A DNA stretch of 8,446 bases from an uncultured Ruminococcus sp. (GCA_902783705.1 CACZSA010000291.1:1-8446); one strand, 5' to 3'; counted from the first letter of the stretch, positions 1 to 6,523 are shown. Translations and numbers: made by a program. Notes: generated by a model not told the origin, from the letters alone.

Positions 1-236
1 ACAAAACGAGATTGCAACCGCGAGCTTGCCGGAGGTGAGCTCGCCTTTTGCCCGCGGGGGCTCCCCGCCCGCAAGCGCCAGCGCGCAGGACACGGGAATA
101 TACCCGCTCTCTTGTGCGTACGCGCGCAGACCGGAAAACCGCGCTTTCCCCCCAAATTCATCATTCGTTATTCGTAATTTCCCCCCTCCCCCCAAAAAAC
201 AATTATTACATTTATATTACATCCCCCGCGTTCCTC
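1..236. other. Non-coding left edge with GC-rich hairpins and C tracts
   Basis: I see no credible gene here. Two compact inverted repeats are visible: a 7-bp stem (20-26 with 38-44), followed by CTTTT, and a 6-bp G/C stem (54-59 with 63-68) with a 3-base loop. Positions 154-180 hold an AT-rich stretch with a near-tandem ATTCGTT/ATTCGTA repeat bounded by AAATT and AATTT. Three six-base C runs follow one another (148-153, 181-186, 188-193). The minus strand is open through the left part, but its translation is Arg/Ala/Gly-rich low-complexity sequence with no ribosome binding site. It resembles spurious reading frames often seen across intergenic repeats of gut Clostridia (from memory). The hairpin at 20-49 could end transcription of an unseen upstream gene, but its T run is short. 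Confidence 0.5.
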
Positions 237-265
237 TTGAAGAAATACCCTATTTATGGTATAAT
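237..265 (+). promoter_or_regulatory. Sigma-A promoter of the exporter operon (extended -10)
   Basis: The -35 TTGAAG (237-242) and a perfect -10 TATAAT (260-265) are separated by 17 bases. A TG at 257-258 makes this an extended -10 promoter, which compensates for the 4/6 match at -35. Transcription should start near 272 and give a leader of about 95 bases before the first exporter gene. No other promoter is evident before the terminator at 5363-5395, so this one probably serves all four genes. Confidence 0.85.
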
Positions 266-304
266 GCCCTCGATTGCGGTGCCTGTGGCCGCGGTCGGCT
301 GTAC

Positions 305-342
305 TCCGGCGGGGATCCACTCGCCTGCCGGGCCGGACTTTT
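305..342 (+). promoter_or_regulatory. Leader hairpin(s), possible attenuator
   Basis: The leader can fold in competing ways. One stem pairs 306-313 with 324-331 (8 bp including one G-U). An alternative pairs 305-310 with 332-337 (6 bp, TCCGGC/GCCGGA) and is followed directly by C and four Ts (338-342), a short terminator-like tail. Mutually exclusive folds ahead of a drug-type ABC exporter recall leader-controlled systems such as bmrCD, but the T run is weak and no convincing leader peptide with its own ribosome binding site is seen. This is inference from base pairing only. Confidence 0.3.
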
Positions 343-366
343 GATGAGAACGAATCTTTATTGACT

Positions 367-2199
367 ATGAAAGACAAGAAACCGAAGAAAAAGAATATAT
401 CGCTGATGTTCTCCTTCCTCGACGGGGCATGGCATTTCTTTGTCCTCTGCATCCTCTCGTCGATGCTCGCGTCCCTCTGCGAGCTGGTGTGCCCGAAGAT
501 CATCGGCTATACTGTGGACTCCGTACTCGGCGGCGAGGCGGCGGACCTTCCTCCGCTTGCGGAAAAGCTCGTCTCCCTGATCGGCGGAGCCGCGTACCTG
601 CGGGCGCACCTCTGGATCGTCGCCGTGACCCTTCTTGTGATCGCCCTCTTCATGGGTATCTTCAAGTACGGCGAATCGGTCTTCAACCGCAAGGGCTCCG
701 AGACGCTCGTCGAGACGATGCGCAACCGCCTCTTCTCGCACCTCGAACGCCTCCCCGCCGCGTGGTTCATGAAGCACCAGACGGGCGACATCATCCAGCG
801 ATGCACGTCCGACGTGGAGACCGTCAAGGCCTTCCTCTCGGAGCAGCTCACCTCGATCCTCTCGACCGTGCTCCTCATCGTCATGTCCCTCGTGTTCATG
901 TACACGGTGAGCGTGCCCCTCGCGACGGTCGCCCTCGTCTCGATCCCCGTGATCGTCGCGTATTCCGCGGTGTTCCACGGCAAGATCGGCGAGCGGTTCC
1001 TCTACTGCGACGAGACGGAGGGAAAGCTCTCCGCCATCGCGCAGGAGAACCTGACCGGCGTGCGCGTCGTGCGGGCGTTCGGGCGGGAGGTCTATGAGGT
1101 CGACAAATTCACGAAGCAGAACGACCTCTTCGCCGACGCGTGGATCAAGCTCGGACGGCTCATGTCGATGTTCTGGTGCACAGGCGACCTGATCTCCGGA
1201 CTCCAGCAGATGATCGTCATGGTCTTCGGCACGGTCCTCGCGGTGCGGGGATCGCTCTCGGTCGGGCTCCTGATCGCGGCGATCTCGTACAACTCCATGC
1301 TCGTCTGGCCCGTGCGCGAGCTCGGACGGACCGTCTCCGAAATGTCGAAGGCGGGCATCTCCGTCGGCCGCATCTCGGAGATCCTGCGGGCCGAAGAGGA
1401 GCGGGACGCCCCCGACGCCGTGGACTGCGATCCCGCGGGGGACATTGAATTCAAGAACGTCACCTTCTCCTACGACGGGCAGACGGAGGTGCTCAAAAAC
1501 GTGAGCTTCCGCGTGCGGCACGGCGAGACCCTCGGCATCATCGGGATGACCGGGAGCGGCAAGTCGACCCTCGCGCAGCTCCTCTGCCGCCTCTGGGAAC
1601 TCCCGGAGGAGGGCGGCACGATCTCGGTCGGCGGGGTGGATATCCGCAGAATCAAGCTCGCCTCGCTCCGGCGCTGTATCGGCATAGTCCTGCAGGAGCC
1701 GTTCCTGTTCAGCCGGGATCTCGAGGACAACATCGGCATCGGCTTCGAGCGTCCGGCGGCGCATGAGGCGGAGATCCGCGAGGCGGCCCGGGCGGCTTCC
1801 CTCGACGAGACCATCGAAGGCTTCTCCGAGGGCTGGCACACCATGGTCGGCGAGCGCGGCGTGACCCTCTCCGGCGGGCAGAAGCAGCGCGTCGCCATCG
1901 CGAGACTCCTGACGGCGCATCCCGAGGTCATGATCTTCGACGACTCCCTCTCCGCCGTGGACAGCGAGACCGACGCGAAGATCCGGCAGGCCCTGCGCGA
2001 CAAGACGGGCGAGGCCACGGTGATCCTCATCTCCCACCGCATCCAGACGCTCATGGCGGCGGATCACATCCTCGTGCTGGCGGACGGCGCGGTCGTGGAG
2101 GAGGGCAATCACGCGGCGCTCCTCTCGCAGAACGGCATCTACAAACGCATTTACGACATCCAGACGGGTGCGGACGACGGGGAAGGAGGCGAGGCCTGA
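367..2199 (+). CDS. ABC exporter half-transporter, subunit with degenerate Walker B
   Basis: This is a 610-residue membrane-embedded ABC half-transporter (TMD-NBD), probably one half of a multidrug/peptide-type exporter. About six hydrophobic helices lie near residues 20-47, 82-102, 158-182, 184-201, 273-293 and 297-316. The nucleotide-binding domain follows: Walker A GMTGSGKS (393-400), Q-loop Q443, canonical signature LSGGQ (501-505), Walker B ending in D525-D526 and H-loop H557. Asp526 replaces the usual catalytic Glu, as in TM287/BmrC-type subunits, so this Walker site should hydrolyse ATP poorly. The ATG at 367 is chosen because the N-terminus then matches the family. Earlier in-frame TTG codons (274, 361) would add a non-hydrophobic Arg-rich or negligible extension. 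No clear Shine-Dalgarno precedes 367, so the exact start is the weak point. The stop overlaps the next start by one base (TGATG), implying coupled translation with the partner subunit. The substrate cannot be told from sequence. Confidence 0.95.
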   Translation: MKDKKPKKKNISLMFSFLDGAWHFFVLCILSSMLASLCELVCPKIIGYTVDSVLGGEAADLPPLAEKLVSLIGGAAYLRAHLWIVAVTLLVIALFMGIFKYGESVFNRKGSETLVETMRNRLFSHLERLPAAWFMKHQTGDIIQRCTSDVETVKAFLSEQLTSILSTVLLIVMSLVFMYTVSVPLATVALVSIPVIVAYSAVFHGKIGERFLYCDETEGKLSAIAQENLTGVRVVRAFGREVYEVDKFTKQNDLFADAWIKLGRLMSMFWCTGDLISGLQQMIVMVFGTVLAVRGSLSVGLLIAAISYNSMLVWPVRELGRTVSEMSKAGISVGRISEILRAEEERDAPDAVDCDPAGDIEFKNVTFSYDGQTEVLKNVSFRVRHGETLGIIGMTGSGKSTLAQLLCRLWELPEEGGTISVGGVDIRRIKLASLRRCIGIVLQEPFLFSRDLEDNIGIGFERPAAHEAEIREAARAASLDETIEGFSEGWHTMVGERGVTLSGGQKQRVAIARLLTAHPEVMIFDDSLSAVDSETDAKIRQALRDKTGEATVILISHRIQTLMAADHILVLADGAVVEEGNHAALLSQNGIYKRIYDIQTGADDGEGGEA

Positions 2200-4040
2200 T
2201 GGACGGCGAACGCGATAAAATCACCCATCTGCGGTACTTCGGCATCCCGAAGATCGCACCGCATCTGAAACCCTACGTCGGCGCGATGCTCCTCATGATG
2301 CTCCTGGCGTTCGGCGGCTCCCTCGGGGATATCCTATTCCCGAAGTTCCAGGAATACGCCATCAATCACTACATCGCCGACGAAACCCTCGACACGATCG
2401 TGCCCTTCGTCTGCCTCTATGTCGCGCTCCTCGTCGGGCAGGTCCTGATGAACTTCGCGGCGACGTACCTCGGCATCCGGATGGAGATGATCGTCGGGCG
2501 CGACCTCAAAAAGAAGGCGTTCGACCATCTGCAGACCCTGTCGTTCTCCTACTTCAACCGCAATTCCGTCGGCTACGTCCACGCCCGCGTCATGAGCGAC
2601 ACCGGGCGCATCGGGACGCTCGTCTCGTGGAACCTGCTCGACTGCATCTGGAACGGAACCTACATGATCGGCGCGCTCGTCGTCATGTTCCGCACGAACT
2701 GGCGGCTGACGCTCCTCGTGCTCCTCGTCATCCCGATCGTCACCTCGATCGTCGGGTTCATGCAGAAGAAGCTGACCGATGCGAACCGGAAGATCCGCGA
2801 GCTCAATTCCCGGATCACCGGATCCTTCAACGAGGGCATCTCCGGCGCGCGGACGGTCAAGACGCTCGTCGCCGAGGAGCGCATGGAGCGGGAATTCCGG
2901 GAACAGACCGCCGAGATGAAGCGCGTCTCCGTCATGGAATCGCGGTTCCGCGGCACGCTCTGGACCTCGCTGACCGTGGCGTCCTACGTCGCGCTCGCGC
3001 TGGTTCTGAAGCTCGGCGGCGATCTCACGCGCGAGCAGGTCATGACGGTCGGGACGCTCTCGCTCTTCATGTCCTATTCGATGGGCATCATGCATCCGAT
3101 CCGCTGGATCGTCCTCTCGATCTCCCAGCTCATCATGGTGCAGGTGAACATCGAGCGGCTGACCGGACTCCTCGACACCGCCTCCGACGTTTCGGACACT
3201 CCGGAGGTCGTGGAGAAATACGGCGACATGTTCCACCCGAAGCGGGAGAACTGGGAAGAGCTCCGCGGCGACATCGAATTCGACGACGTGACCTTCCGCT
3301 ATCCCGACGGGGACGAGACGATCCTCGAGCACTTCAATCTGAAGGTCCCGCACGGCACGAACGTCGCCATCGTCGGGGAGACGGGCGCGGGCAAATCGAC
3401 GCTCGTGAACCTCGTCTGCCGCTTCTTCGAGCCGACGGAGGGCCGCCTCCTCATCGACGGACGGGACGCGCGGGAACGCTCCCAGCTCTGGCTGCACTCG
3501 AACATCGGCTACGTGCTCCAGACGCCCCACCTCTTCTCCGGCACGATCCGGGACAATCTGCGCTACGGCGCGCCGGACGCGACGGACGAGGAGATCATGG
3601 AAGCCCTCCGGACCGTATCGGCGGACGGGATCGTCACGCGGAGCGAAAAGGGGCTCGACACCGAGGTCGGCGAGGGCGGAGACCTGCTCTCGACCGGTGA
3701 AAAGCAGCTCCTCTCCTTCGCCCGCGCGATCCTCTGCGACCCGAAGATCCTGGTCCTCGACGAGGCGACCTCCTCGATCGACACCTTTACCGAGCAGGTG
3801 ATCCAGCAGGCGATCGGACGGGTCATCGAGGGGCGCACGTCCTTCATGATCGCCCACCGACTCTCGACCGTGCGGAACGCGGACGTCATCCTCGTCGTCA
3901 AGGACGGGAAGATCGTCGAGAGCGGCACGCACCGGGAACTGCTCGCCCTGCGCGGCTACTATTACAGCCTCTGGTCGAGACAGTATGAAGCCGAGGCGAC
4001 GGAGCGGGTGTTCAAGACGCTCGGCGCGAAGGAGGCCTGA
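2199..4040 (+). CDS. ABC exporter half-transporter, subunit with catalytic Glu and degenerate signature
   Basis: This 613-residue TMD-NBD half-transporter is the partner of the preceding gene. Hydrophobic helices lie near residues 27-50, 66-90, 143-163, 168-188, 250-268 and 278-300. The NBD shows Walker A GETGAGKS (393-400), Q-loop Q441, signature LSTGE (497-501) instead of LSGGQ, Walker B with D521 and the catalytic Glu522, and H-loop H553. The retained Glu with an altered signature is the mirror image of the first subunit. In a head-to-tail NBD dimer, both defects fall in one site and the other site is complete, the arrangement known for TM287/288, BmrCD and LmrCD. A linker of about 20 residues (KYGDMFHPKRENW region, near 340-355) before the NBD is, from memory, typical of a Clostridia subfamily. 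The start is well supported: AAGGAGG at 2183-2189 lies 9 bases upstream of the ATG and inside the previous gene. The transported substrate is unknown. Confidence 0.96.
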   Translation: MDGERDKITHLRYFGIPKIAPHLKPYVGAMLLMMLLAFGGSLGDILFPKFQEYAINHYIADETLDTIVPFVCLYVALLVGQVLMNFAATYLGIRMEMIVGRDLKKKAFDHLQTLSFSYFNRNSVGYVHARVMSDTGRIGTLVSWNLLDCIWNGTYMIGALVVMFRTNWRLTLLVLLVIPIVTSIVGFMQKKLTDANRKIRELNSRITGSFNEGISGARTVKTLVAEERMEREFREQTAEMKRVSVMESRFRGTLWTSLTVASYVALALVLKLGGDLTREQVMTVGTLSLFMSYSMGIMHPIRWIVLSISQLIMVQVNIERLTGLLDTASDVSDTPEVVEKYGDMFHPKRENWEELRGDIEFDDVTFRYPDGDETILEHFNLKVPHGTNVAIVGETGAGKSTLVNLVCRFFEPTEGRLLIDGRDARERSQLWLHSNIGYVLQTPHLFSGTIRDNLRYGAPDATDEEIMEALRTVSADGIVTRSEKGLDTEVGEGGDLLSTGEKQLLSFARAILCDPKILVLDEATSSIDTFTEQVIQQAIGRVIEGRTSFMIAHRLSTVRNADVILVVKDGKIVESGTHRELLALRGYYYSLWSRQYEAEATERVFKTLGAKEA

Positions 4041-4043
4041 GTC

Positions 4044-4712
4044 ATGGATATTCCCGACAATATCCTTCGCTGGTATCTCCGGGACGCCTATTTCATCACC
4101 GGGACGGCGTACGCGGGGAAGTCCACCATGGTGCAGATGCTCGCGGAGCGGTACGATATGACCGCCTGCGGGGAGAACTACCACATGGACGCCGCCGAGG
4201 CATGCGCCGACCCGGACCTCCAGCCGGATCTCTGCTATTTCCGGCGGATGAAGAGCTGGGAGGAATTCGTCCGGCGCACGCCCGAGGAATACGAGCGGTG
4301 GATGTACGGCGTCGGACGCGAAGCCGCCGGGATCGAGGTCCCGGAGCTGATCTCCCTCTCGTCCCGGGGCAAAAAGATCATCGCCGACACAAACATCCCC
4401 CTCGATCTGCTGCATCGGATCTCGGACTGGAACCACGTCGCCGTGATGCTCTCCCCGCAGAGCATGAGCGTCGAGCGGTTCTTCGACCGGAGCGACCCGG
4501 AGAAGCAGTTTCTTCTGAACGTGATCGAGGGCTGTGAGGATTCCGAGGCCGTGATGGCGAACTACCGCGCGGGACTGGCCCGCATCAACAGCCGCGAGCA
4601 CTACGACGAGTTCGCCGAAAGCGGCTTCTTCACCCTGGTCCGGGAGGACACCGGACGGGACACGCGCGAGGAGGTCTGCCGCGCGCTCGCCGAGCATTTT
4701 GGACTGAATTGA
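4044..4712 (+). CDS. Small P-loop NTPase / kinase-like protein, unknown substrate
   Basis: This is a 222-residue soluble protein with no signal peptide or membrane helix. A Walker A motif GTAYAGKST sits at 20-28 after a hydrophobic strand (AYFIT), and a Walker B-like strand KKIIADTN ends in Asp115. The single-domain size and early P-loop resemble small-molecule kinases or AAA-like NTPases (shikimate kinase or dephospho-CoA kinase-like folds). I see no lid or substrate motif that identifies a reaction, so none is assigned. It starts three bases after the exporter stop, with AAGGAGG at 4029-4035 giving 8-base spacing from within the end of the exporter gene, so it is almost certainly co-expressed with the exporter. 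pcp follows 12 bases later. Its role could be modification of the transported compound, immunity, or something unrelated to transport. P-loop NTPase identity is fairly sure; function is unknown. Confidence 0.85.
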   Translation: MDIPDNILRWYLRDAYFITGTAYAGKSTMVQMLAERYDMTACGENYHMDAAEACADPDLQPDLCYFRRMKSWEEFVRRTPEEYERWMYGVGREAAGIEVPELISLSSRGKKIIADTNIPLDLLHRISDWNHVAVMLSPQSMSVERFFDRSDPEKQFLLNVIEGCEDSEAVMANYRAGLARINSREHYDEFAESGFFTLVREDTGRDTREEVCRALAEHFGLN

Positions 4713-4724
4713 GGGAGGATTTTC

Positions 4725-5342
4725 ATGAAAACCATACTCGTCACCGCGTTCGAGCCCTTCGGCGGCTCCGGGCGCAATTCGTCCCTCGACACGCTGCGCG
4801 TGCTGCCGGAGGAGATCGGCGGCGCGCGGATCGTGAAGCGGGAGATGCCCGTCGAATACGTCCACAGCGGGGAAGCGCTCGTCCGGGCTGCGGAGGAGAT
4901 CGGAGACCTCGCCGCCGTCCTCTGCCTCGGTCAGGCGGAGGGCAGGGGGAACATCACCCCGGAATTCCTCGCCGTGAACGTGCGGCACGCCTCGATTGCG
5001 GACAACGCAGGGACGCTCTGCCGCTACGCCCGGATCGACGGGGACGGCCCCGGCGCGCGGTTTGTCACGCTCCCGGTCGAGCGGATGGTCTCTCGGCTCG
5101 CGGAGCGCGGGATCCCTGCGGCCCCGTCGTTCTCCGCCGGAACGTACGTCTGCAACTCGATCCTCTACGCCGCGCTCGCGTGGGGAGAGGCTCACGGGGT
5201 GCCCGCGGGATTCGTGCATCTGCCCCTGTCCGAGGAGATCGCCGAGGCCGAGGGGAAAACGGGACGTGTCCCGGCCCTCGCGCAAAGTGTTCTCACCGCG
5301 GGGATCGAGGAGATCCTCGGGGTGATCGCGGAGGGCCTGTGA
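4725..5342 (+). CDS. pcp: Pyroglutamyl-peptidase I (pyrrolidone-carboxylate peptidase)
   Basis: This cytoplasmic cysteine peptidase (MEROPS C15) removes N-terminal pyroglutamate from peptides. All family landmarks are present in 205 residues: the N-terminal FEPFGG loop (9-14), the ITPE segment with catalytic Glu80, the SAGTYVCN motif with nucleophile Cys143, and GFVHLP with catalytic His165. Their spacing matches the Glu81/Cys144/His168 triad of characterised enzymes. The length is slightly under the usual 210-215 because the C-terminus is short. The ATG at 4725 has a GGGAGGA ribosome binding site at 4713-4719. It is the last gene of the exporter operon, 12 bases after the kinase-like gene and just before a strong terminator. 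Pcp is normally a stand-alone peptide-salvage enzyme, so its place here may be functional or a chance of operon assembly. Confidence 0.95.
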   Translation: MKTILVTAFEPFGGSGRNSSLDTLRVLPEEIGGARIVKREMPVEYVHSGEALVRAAEEIGDLAAVLCLGQAEGRGNITPEFLAVNVRHASIADNAGTLCRYARIDGDGPGARFVTLPVERMVSRLAERGIPAAPSFSAGTYVCNSILYAALAWGEAHGVPAGFVHLPLSEEIAEAEGKTGRVPALAQSVLTAGIEEILGVIAEGL

Positions 5343-5362
5343 GCCTGTACCGAACGAATAGG

Positions 5363-5395
5363 AAAAACTGCTGCACAAAACGACAGCAGTTTTTT
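5363..5395 (+). terminator. Intrinsic terminator of the exporter-pcp operon
   Basis: An 11-bp perfect stem (5363-5373, AAAAACTGCTG, with 5384-5394) encloses a 10-base loop, and the descending arm runs into six Ts (5390-5395). It lies 20 bases after the pcp stop. Because the A run mirrors the T run, it could also act on minus-strand transcripts, but there is no convergent gene that would need it. Confidence 0.92.
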
Positions 5396-5405
5396 GTTCG
5401 CCCTC

Positions 5406-5434
5406 TTGACAATTCACTCAGGGTTGTGTATAAT
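5406..5434 (+). promoter_or_regulatory. Perfect-consensus sigma-A promoter of the membrane-protein gene
   Basis: TTGACA (5406-5411) and TATAAT (5429-5434) are separated by exactly 17 bases, a full consensus match. It begins 11 bases after the terminator T run, so the next gene is transcribed independently of the exporter operon. Transcription should start near 5441, leaving a leader of only about 23 bases. Confidence 0.93.
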
Positions 5435-5463
5435 GAAAAAAATAGAAACCGGATGGGAACGCC

Positions 5464-6051
5464 ATGGAAAACGAAGCCAAAGAAAAAATCACAGCGCGTC
5501 TTGTCTTCTCTCGCATCGGATGGTTCGTCATCAGCGGTTTTGCGATCCTTGCCATCTACCTTGCCGTGATGGCTCCGCTTGCTCCGATGCTCGCCGCCAA
5601 AATCGATCCCACGGACAGCGAAGCGAGATCGTTCCGGTATGCTGCTGTCTATATCGCTTTCGCATTCATTTACATCATTCCGCTTTACCTTCTCCTGTTC
5701 AAAAAAGACATCGGCCTGAAAACGGAAGTTCTTCGTGTTACGGAAGACGGGTTCGATTTGAAAACGGTATTCCGCGCGGTCTACCGCAAGATCGGCATTC
5801 TTGACCACGTGATCTATGCCGCCATGTCCGTGCTCGTGCTGATCGGGAGATTCGTGAGGATCCCGGTGTTCGGGTTCTTCATGATTCAGGAGAGCGGCTT
5901 TTACGTGCTGCCCATTCCCGAGATTCTGGGATGCATTCTCGCCGTTTTATGCTTTGCCGCGGAATATGCGCTGTGCTTGGTCGTTGCGAGCAAGAACTGG
6001 GATAAAAACCGTCTCCGCCGCGGAGGGAGCAGTCAATCTTATCAGAATTGA
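5464..6051 (+). CDS. Four-helix integral membrane protein, function unknown
   Basis: I do not recognise this 195-residue protein. Hydrophobic helices lie near residues 19-44, 57-79, 113-129 and 148-175. A charged stretch of about 30 residues (80-112) links the second and third helices, and residues 130-147 are less hydrophobic. No catalytic motif is visible. The C-terminal tail (about 180-195) is Arg/Ser/Gly-rich and is encoded by a GC-rich segment with a small inverted repeat (6013-6017 with 6021-6025) bordering the repeat nest, so the last residues may come from an adjoining repeat insertion. The gene is visibly less GC-rich than its neighbours and uses many AAA, TTT and CTT codons. That suggests a different history, perhaps horizontal acquisition. 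The ATG at 5464 has only a weak ribosome binding site (GGATGGG, 5451-5457), but the strong upstream promoter and immediate open frame support it. Confidence 0.8.
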   Translation: MENEAKEKITARLVFSRIGWFVISGFAILAIYLAVMAPLAPMLAAKIDPTDSEARSFRYAAVYIAFAFIYIIPLYLLLFKKDIGLKTEVLRVTEDGFDLKTVFRAVYRKIGILDHVIYAAMSVLVLIGRFVRIPVFGFFMIQESGFYVLPIPEILGCILAVLCFAAEYALCLVVASKNWDKNRLRRGGSSQSYQN

Positions 6052-6072
6052 ATTCGGTCTTCGATATGCACG

Positions 6073-6116
6073 GGGCTGTCGCATTACCTCCTGAAATGGA
6101 GGAGTACGGCAGTCCC
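6073..6116 (+). repeat. Imperfect stem-loop after the membrane-protein gene, possible terminator
   Basis: GGGCTG (6073-6078) pairs with CAGTCCC (6110-6116, one base bulged), and an inner perfect CCTCC/GGAGG stem (6087-6091 with 6098-6102) closes a 6-base loop. The structure begins 21 bases after the stop at 6051. It is followed by TTCGTTGTTTT, which is T-rich but interrupted. It could end transcription of the membrane-protein gene, yet its left arm shares a 12-base word with 6422-6433, so it may instead be part of a dispersed repeat. I lean to a repeat with possible terminator activity. Confidence 0.45.
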
Positions 6117-6180
6117 TTCGTTGTTTTGTATATAAGCACGCGTTGGCGTTGAGGATCATGGCTTCGCACCGTATATCATG

Positions 6181-6368
6181 TGTCATTGCGAGGAGCAGGT
6201 CCCGAGACCTGCGACGTGGCAATCTCCCCGATATTGGTGAGCAGGATGGAAGCTGGGGGCAATTTCGAGTACGCTGCGTATGATATTGTCACCAAGTTTC
6301 TGCCTCCATCCTCCATACCGAAGAGATTGCCACGTCAGGCGTCTTGAGACGCCTTCCTCGCAATGACA
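6181..6368. repeat. 188-bp inverted-repeat element with paired side hairpins (MITE/REP-like)
   Basis: The ends are a perfect 14-base inverted repeat: TGTCATTGCGAGGA (6181-6194) and its complement (6355-6368). Each 46-base arm then carries a perfect 7-bp hairpin with a tetraloop (6195-6212 left, 6337-6354 right), followed by a second perfect 14-base inverted repeat, GACGTGGCAATCTC (6213-6226) with 6323-6336. The middle 96 bases pair further but imperfectly (GGATGGA 6244-6250 with 6305-6311), and an 11-base palindrome lies at 6270-6280. The outer word TGTCATTGCGAGG...CAATCTC is, from memory, a short interspersed repeat seen in many unrelated bacterial genomes. No coding frame of note and no clear target-site duplication are present. 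It is probably a non-autonomous element or structural repeat, not a gene. Confidence 0.88.
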
Positions 6369-6385
6369 TTGTTTTGACTGAAACG

Positions 6386-6413
6386 ATTTGAAAACCGGAA
6401 CCCGGTTTCAAAT
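6386..6413. repeat. Strong AT/GC hairpin before the lipoprotein promoter
   Basis: Bases 6386-6398 pair with 6402-6413 as a 12-bp stem with one bulged A and a 3-base loop. An A tract (6416-6421) follows on the + strand, so this is not a + strand terminator. Read on the minus strand, the T tract precedes the hairpin, which also argues against a terminator there. It is best treated as another intergenic inverted repeat of the 6052-6445 nest. Confidence 0.6.
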
Positions 6414-6445
6414 ACAAAAAAGGCTGTCGCATTTCTTCGCTTGAT

Positions 6446-6474
6446 TTGACAACACGGGCCGTTTCGGGTATAAT
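6446..6474 (+). promoter_or_regulatory. Perfect-consensus sigma-A promoter of the lipoprotein gene
   Basis: TTGACA (6446-6451) and TATAAT (6469-6474) are separated by 17 bases. Transcription should begin near 6481, about 43 bases before the start codon. The promoter begins 12 bases after the last repeat word, so the repeat nest ends right at it. Confidence 0.92.
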
Positions 6475-6523
6475 AGAGGCAGAAAAACCGAAAAGACAGA
6501 GATGCGGAAAGAGGGGAGATTTC

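Larger units (their letters stand above)
6074..6433 (+). repeat. 12-base direct repeats bracketing the inverted-repeat element
   Basis: GGCTGTCGCATT occurs at 6074-6085 and again at 6422-6433, in the same orientation, on either side of the 188-bp element. The copies share no longer flank, so they may be remnants of two copies of another dispersed repeat, or of one repeat split by an insertion. Confidence 0.6.

Noticed and set aside
26..364. Open frames on + strand across the left edge (26-364 and 48-344)
   Set aside because: Both cross the exporter promoter, have low-complexity translations, and have no ribosome binding site.
274..366. N-terminal extension of the first exporter subunit from TTG 274
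   Set aside because: This start sits at the predicted transcription start point with no room for a ribosome binding site. The added 31 residues are Arg-rich and not part of the exporter fold.
358..2112. 584-residue open frame on the minus strand
   Set aside because: It is antisense to the first exporter gene, in GC-rich DNA that leaves antisense frames open. The translation is Arg/Asp/Glu/His-rich with no recognisable domain.
2334..5417. 1027-residue open frame on the minus strand
   Set aside because: It runs antisense across the second exporter gene, the kinase-like gene and pcp, all of which carry clear motifs. It also crosses a terminator, and its composition is that of a GC-rich shadow.
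6181..6368. CRISPR array or tRNA-like structure
   Set aside because: The repeats are inverted, only two arms exist, and there are no regularly spaced direct repeats or spacers. No cloverleaf with a T-loop is present.
6386..6413. Terminator for a minus-strand transcript
   Set aside because: On the minus strand the T tract precedes the hairpin instead of following it, and no minus-strand gene is seen nearby.
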